Positions 38,685 through 48,058 are shown, numbered from the stretch's first letter. The stretch is DNA of 64,000 nucleotides from Saccharicrinis fermentans DSM 9555 = JCM 21142 (GCF_000517085.1 NZ_KI912107.1:3841980-3905979); one strand, 5' to 3'. The notes: a model not told the origin generated them from the letters alone. Numbers and translations: made by a program.

Positions 38685-40283
38685 ATGATAGAGTTAAATG
38701 AAAAATATAACTTACCGTCAGAATATGCTGATTACATTGGGCTTACTTATGCGACTTCTACATCGGACAAGCATAAAAAGGATAATGGACAGTTTTTTAC
38801 ACCAAAACAGATTTCTGACTTCATGGCGAATCTTGCCAAACCAAAATCGGACAAGATTTCTATCCTTGACCCTGGTTGTGGCACAGCAATACTGTCATGT
38901 TCTCTGATTGAAAAACTTGTATCGGATTCCGATATAAAAGAAATAGAATTAATACTTTACGAAACAGATAATAGTGTAGTGATACAAACAAAATCGGTTG
39001 CTGAATATCTTGCCGATTGGTTAAAAAAACAGAATATAGGATTTAACTACACAATAATTGAGTTAGATTTTATACTTGATAATTCAGAAGCTTTTAATTC
39101 AAATTCACTATTCGGAACAGAGAATGTAAAACAGTTTGATTATATAATTTCAAATCCACCATACTTTAAAATATCTAAAGCGGATAAAAGAGCCTCTGTT
39201 GCCAAAGAATTAGTTTACGGTCAGCCAAATATTTATTCGATATTCATGGGATTGTCAGCTAAACTTCTCAAAAACAATGGTGAACTTATTTTTATTACTC
39301 CGAGAAGTTTTGCAGCAGGAAACTATTTTAAAGCCTTTAGACAATCATTCTTTAAGGAGGTAAGCATCTCTGATATTCATATTTTCGAATCACGTGATAA
39401 GATGTTCAAGAATGATAATGTTTTACAGGAAAATATTATCCTACGGGCTACAAAAACAAAAAATTCCTCAATCAAAGTAACAGTTTCAGAATGTGATAAA
39501 GGATTGTTCAATCCTACAGAATATCTTTACCCCACAGACGAACTTATTGATTTAAAGTCTGTAGATAAGGTATTGTTTATTCCATCAAATAAGAATGAAT
39601 CTGATACAATCAAGATTTTCAAAAAGTGGAATAATACCTTAAATGACTTTAATATTCAGATTTCAACTGGTCCTGTTGTGGCATTCCGTTGTACTGACCA
39701 TTTAAAAAACGAAGGTCAAGTGAATGGAGCTATCGCTCCTTTGGTTTGGCTTCATAACGTCAAAGAAATGGAGTTTGCTTATCCTTTGCAAAAAGGTAAC
39801 AAGCCAAGTCTTATTGAAAACAATGAAGATTCACGAAAAGTACTGTTAAAAAACAAAAACTACATTTTTTTAAGGCGTTTTAGCTCAAAAGACGATAAAA
39901 GCCGTTTGGTTTGTTGTCCTTATTTCGCTCAAAGCTTTGACACAGAAATGGTAGGTGTAGAAAATCACATCAATTATATTCATCGACCAAATGGCGATTT
40001 AAATGATAATGAAATTTGGGGAATTTCGGCGCTTTACAGCAGTAGTTTATTTGATACATTTTTCAGAACCTTTAATGGCAATACCCAAGTTGGTGCATCT
40101 GAATTAAAACAAATTAAAATGCCCCCGCTTAAAGATATTGAGGTTATTGGAAATAAAGTTAAACAATTACAAAACCACAATAAACAGGAGATTGATAAAA
40201 TAATTAGTGAAGTACTATTAGAAAATATTTATGTCAAAAATACAAGAAGCTCAAGCAATTTTGAACGAGTTGGGGTTGCCTGA
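38685..40283 (+). CDS. Type II DNA adenine methyltransferase (BsuBI/PstI-type partner)
   Basis: 532 residues from the ATG at 38685 (an upstream in-frame ATG at 38631 lies before the promoter boxes and is unlikely). Gamma-type N6-adenine MTase layout: GQFFTPKQISDFMANLA, the SAM-binding ILDPGCGTAIL, and the catalytic motif IV ISNPPYFK (NPPY). The C-terminal part would hold target recognition. It protects host DNA; the endonuclease gene overlaps its end by 53 bp. The pair recalls PstI/BsuBI systems, which recognise CTGCAG, so that site is the expected target by inference. Confidence 0.88.
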   Translation: MIELNEKYNLPSEYADYIGLTYATSTSDKHKKDNGQFFTPKQISDFMANLAKPKSDKISILDPGCGTAILSCSLIEKLVSDSDIKEIELILYETDNSVVIQTKSVAEYLADWLKKQNIGFNYTIIELDFILDNSEAFNSNSLFGTENVKQFDYIISNPPYFKISKADKRASVAKELVYGQPNIYSIFMGLSAKLLKNNGELIFITPRSFAAGNYFKAFRQSFFKEVSISDIHIFESRDKMFKNDNVLQENIILRATKTKNSSIKVTVSECDKGLFNPTEYLYPTDELIDLKSVDKVLFIPSNKNESDTIKIFKKWNNTLNDFNIQISTGPVVAFRCTDHLKNEGQVNGAIAPLVWLHNVKEMEFAYPLQKGNKPSLIENNEDSRKVLLKNKNYIFLRRFSSKDDKSRLVCCPYFAQSFDTEMVGVENHINYIHRPNGDLNDNEIWGISALYSSSLFDTFFRTFNGNTQVGASELKQIKMPPLKDIEVIGNKVKQLQNHNKQEIDKIISEVLLENIYVKNTRSSSNFERVGVA

Positions 40284-41166
40284 TGCTCAACAAAATGAAA
40301 TATCTGGTTATACACTTTTAGCACTGTGTAATATCAAAGAAAAAGATAAATGGTCTAAAGCATTTAAGCAAAGTCACGGAGTAACAAAAGGAATAATGAC
40401 TTTTATTTCTGAGAATTACGATAAGGAATATGCTCCGAACACCCGTGAAACTTTTAGAAGACAAGTGCTTCATCAATTTGTACAGGCTGGTATTGCTGAT
40501 TACAATCCAGATATTCCTGATTTGCCAGTAAATAGCCCAAGAGCACATTACGCAGTATCTGAAATCGCATTGGAAACGATAAAAACATACAGAACAAGAG
40601 GTTGGAAGAAAGCGGTTGCAAACTTTAAATCTCAAATTGGGGAGTTAAAAGAAAAGTACAGTAAGGAACGGGAAATGTCAAGAGTTCCTTTGAAACTTGC
40701 GAATGGAAAAGTATTGATGTTATCACCAGGAAAACACAATGAAGTTCAAGCTGCAATAGTTGAAGAATTTGCTTCGAGGTTTGCGCAAGGTTCAACATTA
40801 CTCTACGTTGGTGATACTGAAAACAAAGATTTGCACATAGAAAAGGAAAAGCTTGAAAGTATTGGCATTCCGATTACTGAACATAGTAAATTACCTGATG
40901 TAGTTATTTATGACGAGGATAAAAATTGGTTATACTTAATTGAAGCAGTTACATCACACGGACCAATGTCGCCAAAACGAATTGTTGAACTTGAAGATTT
41001 CCTAAAGGATTGCAAGGCGGGTAAAATTTATGTTTCTGCGTTCCCTGACTTTTCAGAGTTTAAGAAACATACCAATGACATTGCTTGGGATACTGAAGTT
41101 TGGATAATGGATTTCCCAGAACACATGATTCACTTTAACGGTGACAGATTTTTAGGACCGAGATAA
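40231..41166 (+). CDS. BsuBI/PstI-family restriction endonuclease
   Basis: 311 residues, the usual length. The N-terminal helical domain carries RETFRRQVLHQFVQAGI; the C-terminal nuclease domain has LLYVGDTENKDL, LPDVVIYDEDKNWLYLIEAV (PD...E.K-type core), TSHGPMSPKRIVELE and the ending HMIHFNGDRFLGPR, all characteristic of the BsuBI/PstI family. It overlaps the methyltransferase by 53 bp in a different frame, which helps keep expression coordinated. Confidence 0.93.
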   Translation: MSKIQEAQAILNELGLPDAQQNEISGYTLLALCNIKEKDKWSKAFKQSHGVTKGIMTFISENYDKEYAPNTRETFRRQVLHQFVQAGIADYNPDIPDLPVNSPRAHYAVSEIALETIKTYRTRGWKKAVANFKSQIGELKEKYSKEREMSRVPLKLANGKVLMLSPGKHNEVQAAIVEEFASRFAQGSTLLYVGDTENKDLHIEKEKLESIGIPITEHSKLPDVVIYDEDKNWLYLIEAVTSHGPMSPKRIVELEDFLKDCKAGKIYVSAFPDFSEFKKHTNDIAWDTEVWIMDFPEHMIHFNGDRFLGPR

Positions 41167-41174
41167 TTTTAATT

Positions 41175-41605
41175 ATGGGCGAAATAGAAAGATTACTTTT
41201 AGAACTTGAATCAGGACGCAAAGAAATAAAAACTGACAGTTACCATATGAGTATTGGTGAAATAATCAATATGTATAAAGACGGTGACTTAGTTTTAAAT
41301 CCCGCATTTCAAAGGTTATTTAGATGGAATGATACTCAAAAGACACGTTTTATTGAATCAATCCTATTGGTCATGGGAGTAAGTATGAAGACAGTAACGA
41401 AGGAGATTTAGTTCTTGAAATTGAGGATGTTGAAAGATTAAAAAATATTGTTATTCTTATTATTGATAATTTCCGTGACGAACTTTTGGATTATGCGTTT
41501 AAAGAATACTATTTGTCAGATAATGAGAAAAACAAGACAATATATGATACAGAAAAAGAAGAAGAATTAGAAAAGCTATTAAAGTCATATGATGCAAATT
41601 CCTAA
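41175..41605 (+). pseudogene. DUF262 (GmrSD-like) gene with internal deletion
   Basis: The N-terminal part (41175 to about 41385) carries the DUF262 motif DGDLVLNPAFQRLFRW and RFIESILL; the frame then breaks, and a C-terminal piece from another frame (to 41605) ends LEKLLKSYDANS. About 300 residues are missing between them. DUF262 proteins often belong to defence or restriction of modified DNA. It starts 8 bp after the endonuclease and was probably the third gene of that operon. Confidence 0.7.
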
Positions 41606-41727
41606 CCCTTCGCAACCATACACATTGCCAAGTCGCTCAAAGAGCCACCCCACAAATCAAAACTTGTCAAAGAGTATGGCTGCCCCATCGCACGGACAGA
41701 CTTCGGAAGATAAAGCACTGAAAAACA

Positions 41728-42946
41728 ATCGAGTAGCCAGCCGATAGGCTATTAATTAGCCTATCGGAGAAGCTCTCACACCACCTAGCATACGGGTCTC
41801 GTACTGGGCGGTTCCTTATACCATGGGGAATCGAAGATCGGCGGAGCCAATAGTGTATTTGATTTAGTAGGTAAAGCAGAAGTAATTTGGTTGTACATAG
41901 AAGCTAAGGGAATGTAACCTCGTTTTTGGAGTCTTTCCACCGTAATGGTTGTACCTAAAATAGGACTTTGCCAACAAAGATTATGTTTTATTGGTGTTAG
42001 CGATTTCCGCTTTGCTCCAATTGAGCGATAGTCCAACCACCCATGCGGCTTCTGCTCCAAGCGTACGCCATGCCTGCTTCAACGCCCAACCGAATAAGGC
42101 TACGCCTTTTCATTCTTGTCAGGCTTCTTTATTCACAAGTGTTCATGATTTCCGCTTTGCTCCAATTCAATGATGCCAAATGCAGTATCTAAGACGATTA
42201 CGGAGCCAGCCATCCAACTCTTCCAGTTTTGTTTTGATATTGGCATATTTGAAGTTGTTCTACCAGTTGCTTACGATTTTGGTCGAGATAGTCTTTAAGT
42301 TCGGAAACTCTCATACCATCAACACCGCCCGCCCCTTTGTTGCTTACCACTCCCTTGCAAGCTATGGTTAAGTTTGCTGGGTGCAGTACCCGTTCAATTA
42401 AATTGCTCGTGTTCCGTTTTCTTCTTTTCATTCTTGTTCTTTTCAATTCCCTGCTATCTTTCTTTGGGGTTAGAAAGGTTCAAATCCTTTTACCTCCGTC
42501 AAAGATCAATAGCGACGTAAAGTTCAGCCCTTCTTCAACTTGTGAGTCCTCTGCATATCTTATTGCAGCTCGTTACTGTTGAATACTATGGCGTCGGCTG
42601 ACTTCTTGCCATAACCAACACGTAGTTGACAAGATCTCCCCTGATAATTACTGTATTAATATTTGCTGCGCTAATCGCTCACAAATAATCTTCACTGCAT
42701 AGGTCACCCTATACCACTACGTTTTTACATTCGTAAAAAGTGTCACATGCTAACGGTTCGGTGCGTTACCTCCGCCCATGATGGGACTTTACGAATACAA
42801 ATATTTATATGAAAGCATTCGTGAACTTCGTTTCACCCTCTGGATAAAATAAACACAACCAAACCCGCGGTTTATTGAAGATAATTTGTATTTTCAAACT
42901 TTTTCAACGACTTCCGGCTGTGTGCACTGCTGCTCATATAGAGCAC
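41728..42946 (-). mobile_element. Group II intron, copy C (1.22 kb, with domains V and VI)
   Basis: Minus strand, 5' end GTGCTCTATATGAGC at 42946, 3' end near 41728 (CTACTCGAT). Bases 41773-41815 read, on the minus strand, as a classic domain V (CGAGACCCGTATGC with flanking GGAACCGCC and GGTGGTGTGAG). CCGATAGGCT (41741-41750) and AGCCTATCGG (41758-41767) form domain VI. The 5' end is diverged from the other copies. Confidence 0.82.
41785..42446 (-). pseudogene. Group II intron maturase fragments (copy C)
   Basis: The N-terminal piece (42446 downwards) reads IERVLHPANLTIACKGVV and NKGAGGVDGMRVSELKDYL; it is then joined to the maturase C-terminus at the conserved C-terminal motif SPILGTTITVERLQKRGY (41785-42060). 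The whole catalytic core is deleted. Confidence 0.75.
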
Positions 42947-42994
42947 AGGTTACCATGCATTAGAAATAACAAACCGACAAACTCATAACGATTT

Positions 42995-43525
42995 ATGAAA
43001 AATAAACTTATAGCAGCTGAAAGTGGGGATGTAAAAATTCGAGAATTAATTGATTCAGATTTAGTAAAGCTATCCGAGTATGCAGATAATGAAAAAGTGA
43101 GTATTAATTTGAGAGACGCATTTCCTAAACCATACACCTTGAAAGATGCGGAGAATTTCAAAAAAATGATTGATTCACAAAATCCAAAGACTTTTTTTGC
43201 AATTGAATTTCAAGGTGAATATGTCGGAAACATTAGCCTTTCAGTTGGAGACGATATTTACAGGAAAAGTGCGGAGATTGGATATTTTATTGGACAACCA
43301 TTTTGGAATAAAGGAATTGCAACAAAAGCAGTAAATCTGATAACAAGTTGGGGATTTGAAAACCTTGATATTGTAAGGATTCATGCAGGGATTTTTGAAT
43401 TTAATAAATCATCACAGCGAGTATTAGAGAAATGTGGTTACATAAAAGAAGCTGTTTTCAAGAAATCAGTTTGTAAAAACAGCGAGATTTATGATGAGAT
43501 TAGATATGTAAAGATTAAAGAATGA
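42995..43525 (+). CDS. GNAT-family N-acetyltransferase (RimJ/RimL type)
   Basis: 176 residues. VKIRELIDSDLVKLSEYADN at the start, AEIGYFIGQPFWNKGIATKA (acetyl-CoA binding) and RIHAGIFEFNKSSQRVLEKCGY are the usual motifs of RimJ/RimL-like ribosomal-protein or small-molecule acetyltransferases. The substrate is not predictable. Its stop overlaps the next GNAT by four bases (ATGA). Located just after the 5' end of the 41.7-kb intron, as a cassette gene would be. Confidence 0.9.
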   Translation: MKNKLIAAESGDVKIRELIDSDLVKLSEYADNEKVSINLRDAFPKPYTLKDAENFKKMIDSQNPKTFFAIEFQGEYVGNISLSVGDDIYRKSAEIGYFIGQPFWNKGIATKAVNLITSWGFENLDIVRIHAGIFEFNKSSQRVLEKCGYIKEAVFKKSVCKNSEIYDEIRYVKIKE

Positions 43526-44016
43526 GGAATATTGAGAAAGACTTGGAAATAAGGGAAATTAAACCGACTGAATATTCTTTTCTTAACGAAATGCTATATC
43601 AAGCCATTTTCGTTGCTGACAAGAAAATTGTTTTGCCACGTGAGATTATTGAACAACCTGATTTGATAAAATACATTCAAGATTTCGGGAAAACTCGCGA
43701 CTTTTGTCTTGTTGCGGAACAATATGGAAAACTCTTAGGTGCGATTTGGGTTAGGTTTATCAAAGGTTATGGTTTTGTTGATAATGAAACCCCAGAATTG
43801 AGCATGGCCGTTCTAAATGGACACAGAGGTAATGGAATTGGGAAACAATTATTAACAGTTATGATTGACAGACTAAAAGACAAACAGTTAAAACGAGTTT
43901 CGTTGAGCGTTGACAGAGAGAATTTTGCATACGGATTTTATAGAAAACATGGATTTGTTGATTATCTTGCATCGGAGAAATCAATAATAATGACAAAAAA
44001 ATTGATTGAAACATAA
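43522..44016 (+). CDS. GNAT-family N-acetyltransferase
   Basis: 164 residues. LLGAIWVRFIKGYGFVDNETPELSM, NGHRGNGIGKQLLTVMI (acetyl-CoA loop, Q/RxxGxG/A) and VSLSVDRENFAYGFYRKHGF show the GNAT fold. Coupled to the preceding acetyltransferase by an ATGA overlap; the pair may acetylate related substrates, for instance an antibiotic or toxin, but this is a guess. Confidence 0.88.
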   Translation: MRNIEKDLEIREIKPTEYSFLNEMLYQAIFVADKKIVLPREIIEQPDLIKYIQDFGKTRDFCLVAEQYGKLLGAIWVRFIKGYGFVDNETPELSMAVLNGHRGNGIGKQLLTVMIDRLKDKQLKRVSLSVDRENFAYGFYRKHGFVDYLASEKSIIMTKKLIET

Positions 44017-44769
44017 GTGGAGGAACTGCCGTTGAATTTCAAAATATGCGGAATAAATACCAATCCTTACTTATAAAGCTCTAGCAAAGAAACGATGTCA
44101 TCATCAAACCAAAACAAGTACCTTTTGAAAAAGGAGATAATAAGCGAATTAGGTCAGCTTGTCAAAGTTCTGATATAAAAGCAAGTACCTCAGAATTATC
44201 TGCGACAAAAAATGCAAACAACAGAATCGACATTAAAAAAATGATTGTTTAGTAATATCGTGAATTTACTTGATGATCATAGATAGTGGCTGCAAGAAAA
44301 CGACCGTTTTTTCTGTCTTTGATAAGAAAACTTCAAAGACAAGGCTTTCGATATTTTTGAAACCAAGGAGTTTACTGATTGTAAATGACTGTTTCAAAAA
44401 TGAGAATAACGCAGTATTTGGAGTTTTCTTGCAAAGACTAAATAGGACATTTCTATCATAAGCTCTTATAGAGTTAGCATAGATTAACAATAATTTCGAA
44501 ATGTTTGGAGTAAAGATACGCAGAGTGTTATGTATTGGATATGTTAATTAAAACACAGATTTGATTGTATTTATGCTGATGATGTAACGGATTGACATTT
44601 GTTCCTATTTGAAATTATTTACAATAATACAAATCATAATTTATTCTTTACAATAGTAAACGATTGAAATTATTTAAATTACGCACTTTTAATTTATTAT
44701 TTACCAAACGTGTACTTTCGAGAAAAAAATAGGATTACGATTAAACCTTTATCAAACATAAAAAACTGA
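44017..44769. other. Intergenic region with a gene relic and a structured repeat
   Basis: About 44110-44250 contains a short plus-strand frame reading VIIKPKQVPFEKGDNKRI, ending IDIKKMIV and TAG, possibly the tail of a lost gene. The structured repeat at 44281-44440 is listed separately. The remaining 330 bp before the oxoamine synthase are A+T-rich and include GTACTTTCG, a weak -7-like box about 55 bp upstream of its start. Confidence 0.35.
44281..44440 (-). repeat. Structured intergenic repeat, copy 2 (inverted)
   Basis: Reverse complement closely matches 15342-15497, including all three inverted-repeat stems. Here the outer stem is one pair longer (TGCAAGAAAAC with GTTTTCTTGCA). The copies share the edges TAGTCTTT and CAGCCACTAT, and their flanks differ beyond these. 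Confidence 0.7.
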
Positions 44770-46020
44770 ATGAAAACGAAAAAATTATTTACCCCAAGAG
44801 ATTTTATCGATGTAGAAGGGAAAGATATTTATGAAAGTGCTGATTATTTTCAGGTTTTCATTGATCAGATGGACAACGAAAGAGCTAATGCTTTTGATAT
44901 TACAACAACTACACCAACAGGAAGTAAGGTAAAGGTGGTTGATAAGTATAGTGGAAAAGAGCTTTCAGCTATTAGTTTTGTTTCTTCGAATTATTTAGGG
45001 ATGAATATGCATCCAAAGGTTAAAGAGGCTGCAAAGTGTGCTATTGATGAATATGGAGTCGGAACTAGTACTACGCCGTTAATTGGTGGTTATTTGGATA
45101 TACATGCAGAATTGGAAAAGAAAATTGCAAAAATGCATGGCAAAGAAGCATCTTTAACATACTCCTCCGGATTTGCTGCCAATGTTGGTGTAGCGCAATT
45201 CTTGCTTAATAAAAACGATATTGCGATTGTTGACACCTTTATACATGCTAGTATGTATGATGGCCTAGCCAATACAAATGTAAAGATATTTGGTCATAAT
45301 GATTTAAAGTATCTAGAAATGGTATTGGAGAAATCCAAAGGAAATTACCGAAATATGATCGTTATCGTGGATGGTGTTTATTCTCAGGATGGAGATTTAC
45401 CAAGGCTTAAGGAGATTTGTGTTTTATCCAGACAGTATGGAGCATATATTTTTCTTGATGACGCTCACGGAGTTGGTGTACTTGGTAAGAATGGCTACGG
45501 AACCTGTAGTCATTTTAACCTATCGGATGAAGTTGATGTAATAACAGGTACATTAAGTAAGGCTATTGGAGCTATTGGTGGATATGTTGCAGGTTCAGAT
45601 CAGCTCATAAAATACCTAAGACACTTATCACGCCCTAGTATATTTTCTGCATCATTACCACCCTCTGTGGCCGTCTCAGCTTCAAAGGCTATTGATGTAT
45701 TCTCTGAAGAACCTCAGATTATCGAGAAACTATGGGAGAACACAAAATATGCTAGGAAAACTTTAATCGAAAATGGTTTTGATTTGGGACGTTCAGAATC
45801 TCCCATTATTCCTATTATGGTTCGGGATGATATGAAAGCAAAGGTTATTGCTAGAAAGCTATTGGAAAATGGGGTCTACATTATCCCCGCTACCTACCCA
45901 GCTGTTAAGCTAAAGGATTCAAGATTGAGGATGAACGTATCTGCGACACACTCGCAGTCTGATATAGATTATTTCTGCGAGCAATTGAATTGCATAAACA
46001 AGGAAATGGAGTTCAAATAG
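44770..46020 (+). CDS. Alpha-oxoamine synthase family PLP enzyme (serine palmitoyltransferase / AONS-like)
   Basis: 416 residues. The family condenses an acyl-CoA with an amino acid and releases CO2. PLP-site marks: histidine 159 in DTFIHASMYDG, DDAHGVGVLG (aspartate 230, histidine 233) and the Schiff-base lysine 264 in TGTLSKAIGAIGGYV. The substrate loop STTPLIGGYLDIHAELEKKI is typical. An N-terminal extension of about 45 residues resembles serine palmitoyltransferase-like or CqsA-like members rather than BioF. No biotin or threonine-degradation genes are near. It is followed directly by an IS4-like relic, beyond which lie its likely terminator and a TetR gene. Confidence 0.85.
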   Translation: MKTKKLFTPRDFIDVEGKDIYESADYFQVFIDQMDNERANAFDITTTTPTGSKVKVVDKYSGKELSAISFVSSNYLGMNMHPKVKEAAKCAIDEYGVGTSTTPLIGGYLDIHAELEKKIAKMHGKEASLTYSSGFAANVGVAQFLLNKNDIAIVDTFIHASMYDGLANTNVKIFGHNDLKYLEMVLEKSKGNYRNMIVIVDGVYSQDGDLPRLKEICVLSRQYGAYIFLDDAHGVGVLGKNGYGTCSHFNLSDEVDVITGTLSKAIGAIGGYVAGSDQLIKYLRHLSRPSIFSASLPPSVAVSASKAIDVFSEEPQIIEKLWENTKYARKTLIENGFDLGRSESPIIPIMVRDDMKAKVIARKLLENGVYIIPATYPAVKLKDSRLRMNVSATHSQSDIDYFCEQLNCINKEMEFK

Positions 46021-46029
46021 ATTACAGAC

Positions 46030-47205
46030 CAATAGCATCCTAAACGATTTAAAAAATGTGAGTAGAATATTAAGTATCTCAAATTATCTTTGAGTTGCAC
46101 AACAAAAAAATCTTCTCATATGTCAAAGATAAATTTATTCTCTCAGATTATTTCAAAACTGGATCGCGGTTTGTTTAATTCGATAGTAAAGGAACGCGAA
46201 ACAGATAAGCATCAAAAAGGTTATAGCAGCTGGACACATCTAGCTTCAATGCTTTTTTGCCAATTTGCGAAAAGTCAATCAGTACGAAGTATAAGCATGG
46301 CTTAAAATCCGCAACAGGCAATTTAAATCACTTAGGGATACCCAAAGCACCCCCAAAGCCTACAATTAGCTATCAAAACAAGAATCGAGACTAGCAACTT
46401 TTTAAAAATTACTATCTTAAGCTTTTCTCGCAATTAGGACCGCAGACAAATTTCAGACACACAAAATTCCGTATAAAGTCAAAAATATTTCTGCTAGACT
46501 AATCAACCATAAGCCTTTGTTTAAACTTATTCGATTGGGCAAAATATAAAACAAATAAAGATGCAGTAAAGATGCACAGATTGCTTGATTATGATGGAAA
46601 TTTAACAGCCTATATTAATATTACCAATGGCAAAACAGCTGATAATAAAGGGGCGTATAACGTGCCGCTACTGGCCAATAGTGTAATCGTTACTAACAGG
46701 TATTATAACGACTTCTCTCTTTTAGATGTTTAAGACAGTAACTCTGTATATTTTGTAGTTCGCCATAAAGAAAACTTGAATTTCAAAACGATAAAAGAAA
46801 ATAAACTACCCGACAATAGGCACCAACACGTACTTGTAGATGAAATTATTGAGATATTCTTCAGAGAGACAAAACAGCTTCTGCACTTAAATCATTAATC
46901 GGAACAAGTGAAAATGCTGTAATGATTCAGGTTTGGACAGCCTTAATTACCATACTTGTCCGAAAATACTTAAAAGCTCTTTCTGAATTTGGATGGAGAC
47001 TATCAAATCTTGTTGCCTTTATTCGCTTGAATCTCTTTGTGAAAATTGATCTTCAAAAATGGTTAGATAAACCTTTTGAGGATCCCCCTGAGAATAGACC
47101 TAATGCCATACAAGGGGTTTTGTTTTAAAATATGAATTCTATGAGCTCTAAACCCATTGTATTCTCGATGTCTCCTCGCTTAAAAATTTATTTAGGACGC
47201 TATTG
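46030..47205 (+). mobile_element. IS4-like insertion sequence relic (1176 bp)
   Basis: Ends CAATAGCATCCTAAA (46030) and the complement of CAATAGCGTCCTAAA (ending 47205) are inverted repeats with one mismatch. ATTACAGAC flanks both sides (46021-46029 and 47206-47214), a 9-bp target duplication. It landed immediately after the stop codon of the oxoamine synthase. Confidence 0.88.
46120..47128 (+). pseudogene. IS4-family transposase (DUF4372 N-terminus), multiply frameshifted
   Basis: Opening MSKINLFSQIISKLDRGLFN, then KGYSSWTHLASMLFCQFAKS, is the DUF4372 domain of Bacteroidota IS4-like transposases. Several stops and frameshifts follow; later pieces read KMHRLLDYDGNLTAYINITN and VLVDEIIEIF, ending with NLFVKIDLQKWLDKPFEDPP. 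Inactive. Confidence 0.82.
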
Positions 47206-47212
47206 ATTACAG

Positions 47213-47247
47213 ACAAAAGATTACACCAAAGCGTTGTAATCTTTTGT
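47213..47247 (+). terminator. Terminator, probably of the oxoamine synthase gene
   Basis: ACAAAAGATTACA and TGTAATCTTTTGT form a perfect 13-bp stem with a T-rich 3' arm. Before the IS4-like insertion it lay about 9 bp after the synthase stop. Confidence 0.75.
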
Positions 47248-47305
47248 AGTTTATGAATGTAAGCTTATTTTTACATCTTATTGTTTAAATCGGGAATCAG
47301 GACAT

Positions 47306-48013
47306 ATGATAAGCAAAAGAGAAAGCAATGCCATTAAGGCAAGAATGGATTTGCTCAATGCCGTTGGCTTAGCCTTGCAAAAACATGGTTTTGCAAAGCT
47401 AGGAATTAATACCGTGGCTGCTGAGGCTAAAATGGATAAAACTGCTATATACAGGTATTATTCAAACTTTGAAGATTTACTACGTGCTTATATCGACCAG
47501 CAAGAATTTTGGCTGAAGTCGTTAAAGAAATATGGCAATAGGGAAATTGATGACATGAATAGGCTTGCCAAAACATTCATTAGGGAGCAAGCAGAAGCCT
47601 TGATGGAAAGTGAGGAGTTTCGTCAGTTAATCTTATGGGAATTGGCAGACAAAGATGGGATAGCTACCCCAATTACGGTTAAGCGTGAAATTTATTCTAA
47701 AAACATACTAGAGCAAAGCAAAACCATCCTTGGTAATTGCGGAATAAATTTCAATTTTATTTTATCTATTATACTTGGTGGCTTGTATTATGTAACCATT
47801 CATAAAGATAAATACCCTTTCTGTGAAGTTGACCTTACTCAAAAAAAGCATAAGGATGAATTAATTAGAACACTTGACTGGCTAATTGATTTGCTATTCG
47901 AAACAAATAAGCAGGTTAGCGAGGTTGAGAAGATAGCATTAAGACTTCGTAGTAAGGGAATGACTAGAGATGAAATAATGGAGATAACCAATATTGATAT
48001 TGATCAATATTGA
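47306..48013 (+). CDS. TetR-family transcriptional regulator
   Basis: 235 residues. The N-terminal HTH is clear: ARMDLLNAVGLALQKHGFAK, then INTVAAEAKMDKTAIYRYYSNFEDLL. The C-terminal ligand domain is unrecognised; an extra C-terminal tail (EVEKIALRLRSKGMTRDEIM) looks like a second helical element. It probably represses itself or a neighbour such as the oxoamine synthase upstream; a ligand is unknown. A strong terminator follows. Confidence 0.85.
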   Translation: MISKRESNAIKARMDLLNAVGLALQKHGFAKLGINTVAAEAKMDKTAIYRYYSNFEDLLRAYIDQQEFWLKSLKKYGNREIDDMNRLAKTFIREQAEALMESEEFRQLILWELADKDGIATPITVKREIYSKNILEQSKTILGNCGINFNFILSIILGGLYYVTIHKDKYPFCEVDLTQKKHKDELIRTLDWLIDLLFETNKQVSEVEKIALRLRSKGMTRDEIMEITNIDIDQY

Positions 48014-48025
48014 ATAAATAATTTT

Positions 48026-48058
48026 AAATAAAAGGATTCTTTCAGGATCCTTTTATTT
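48026..48058 (+). terminator. Terminator after the TetR gene
   Basis: AAATAAAAGGAT and ATCCTTTTATTT make a perfect 12-bp stem with a 9-base loop and a T-rich arm. It isolates the RiPP locus downstream. Confidence 0.85.

Noticed and set aside
38440-38688. 82-codon frame starting MAGKAPNIKDCSPLK
   Set aside because: It lies wholly inside the attC-like palindrome and cassette leader; composition is not protein-like.
42946-42994. attC-like site at the 5' edge of intron copy C
   Set aside because: Unlike the other three copies, the flank does not pair with any downstream arm, so I did not list it.
44024-44040. GTTGAAT after the second acetyltransferase as an attC core
   Set aside because: No matching left arm was found nearby; the spacing from the stop codon is too short for an attC site.
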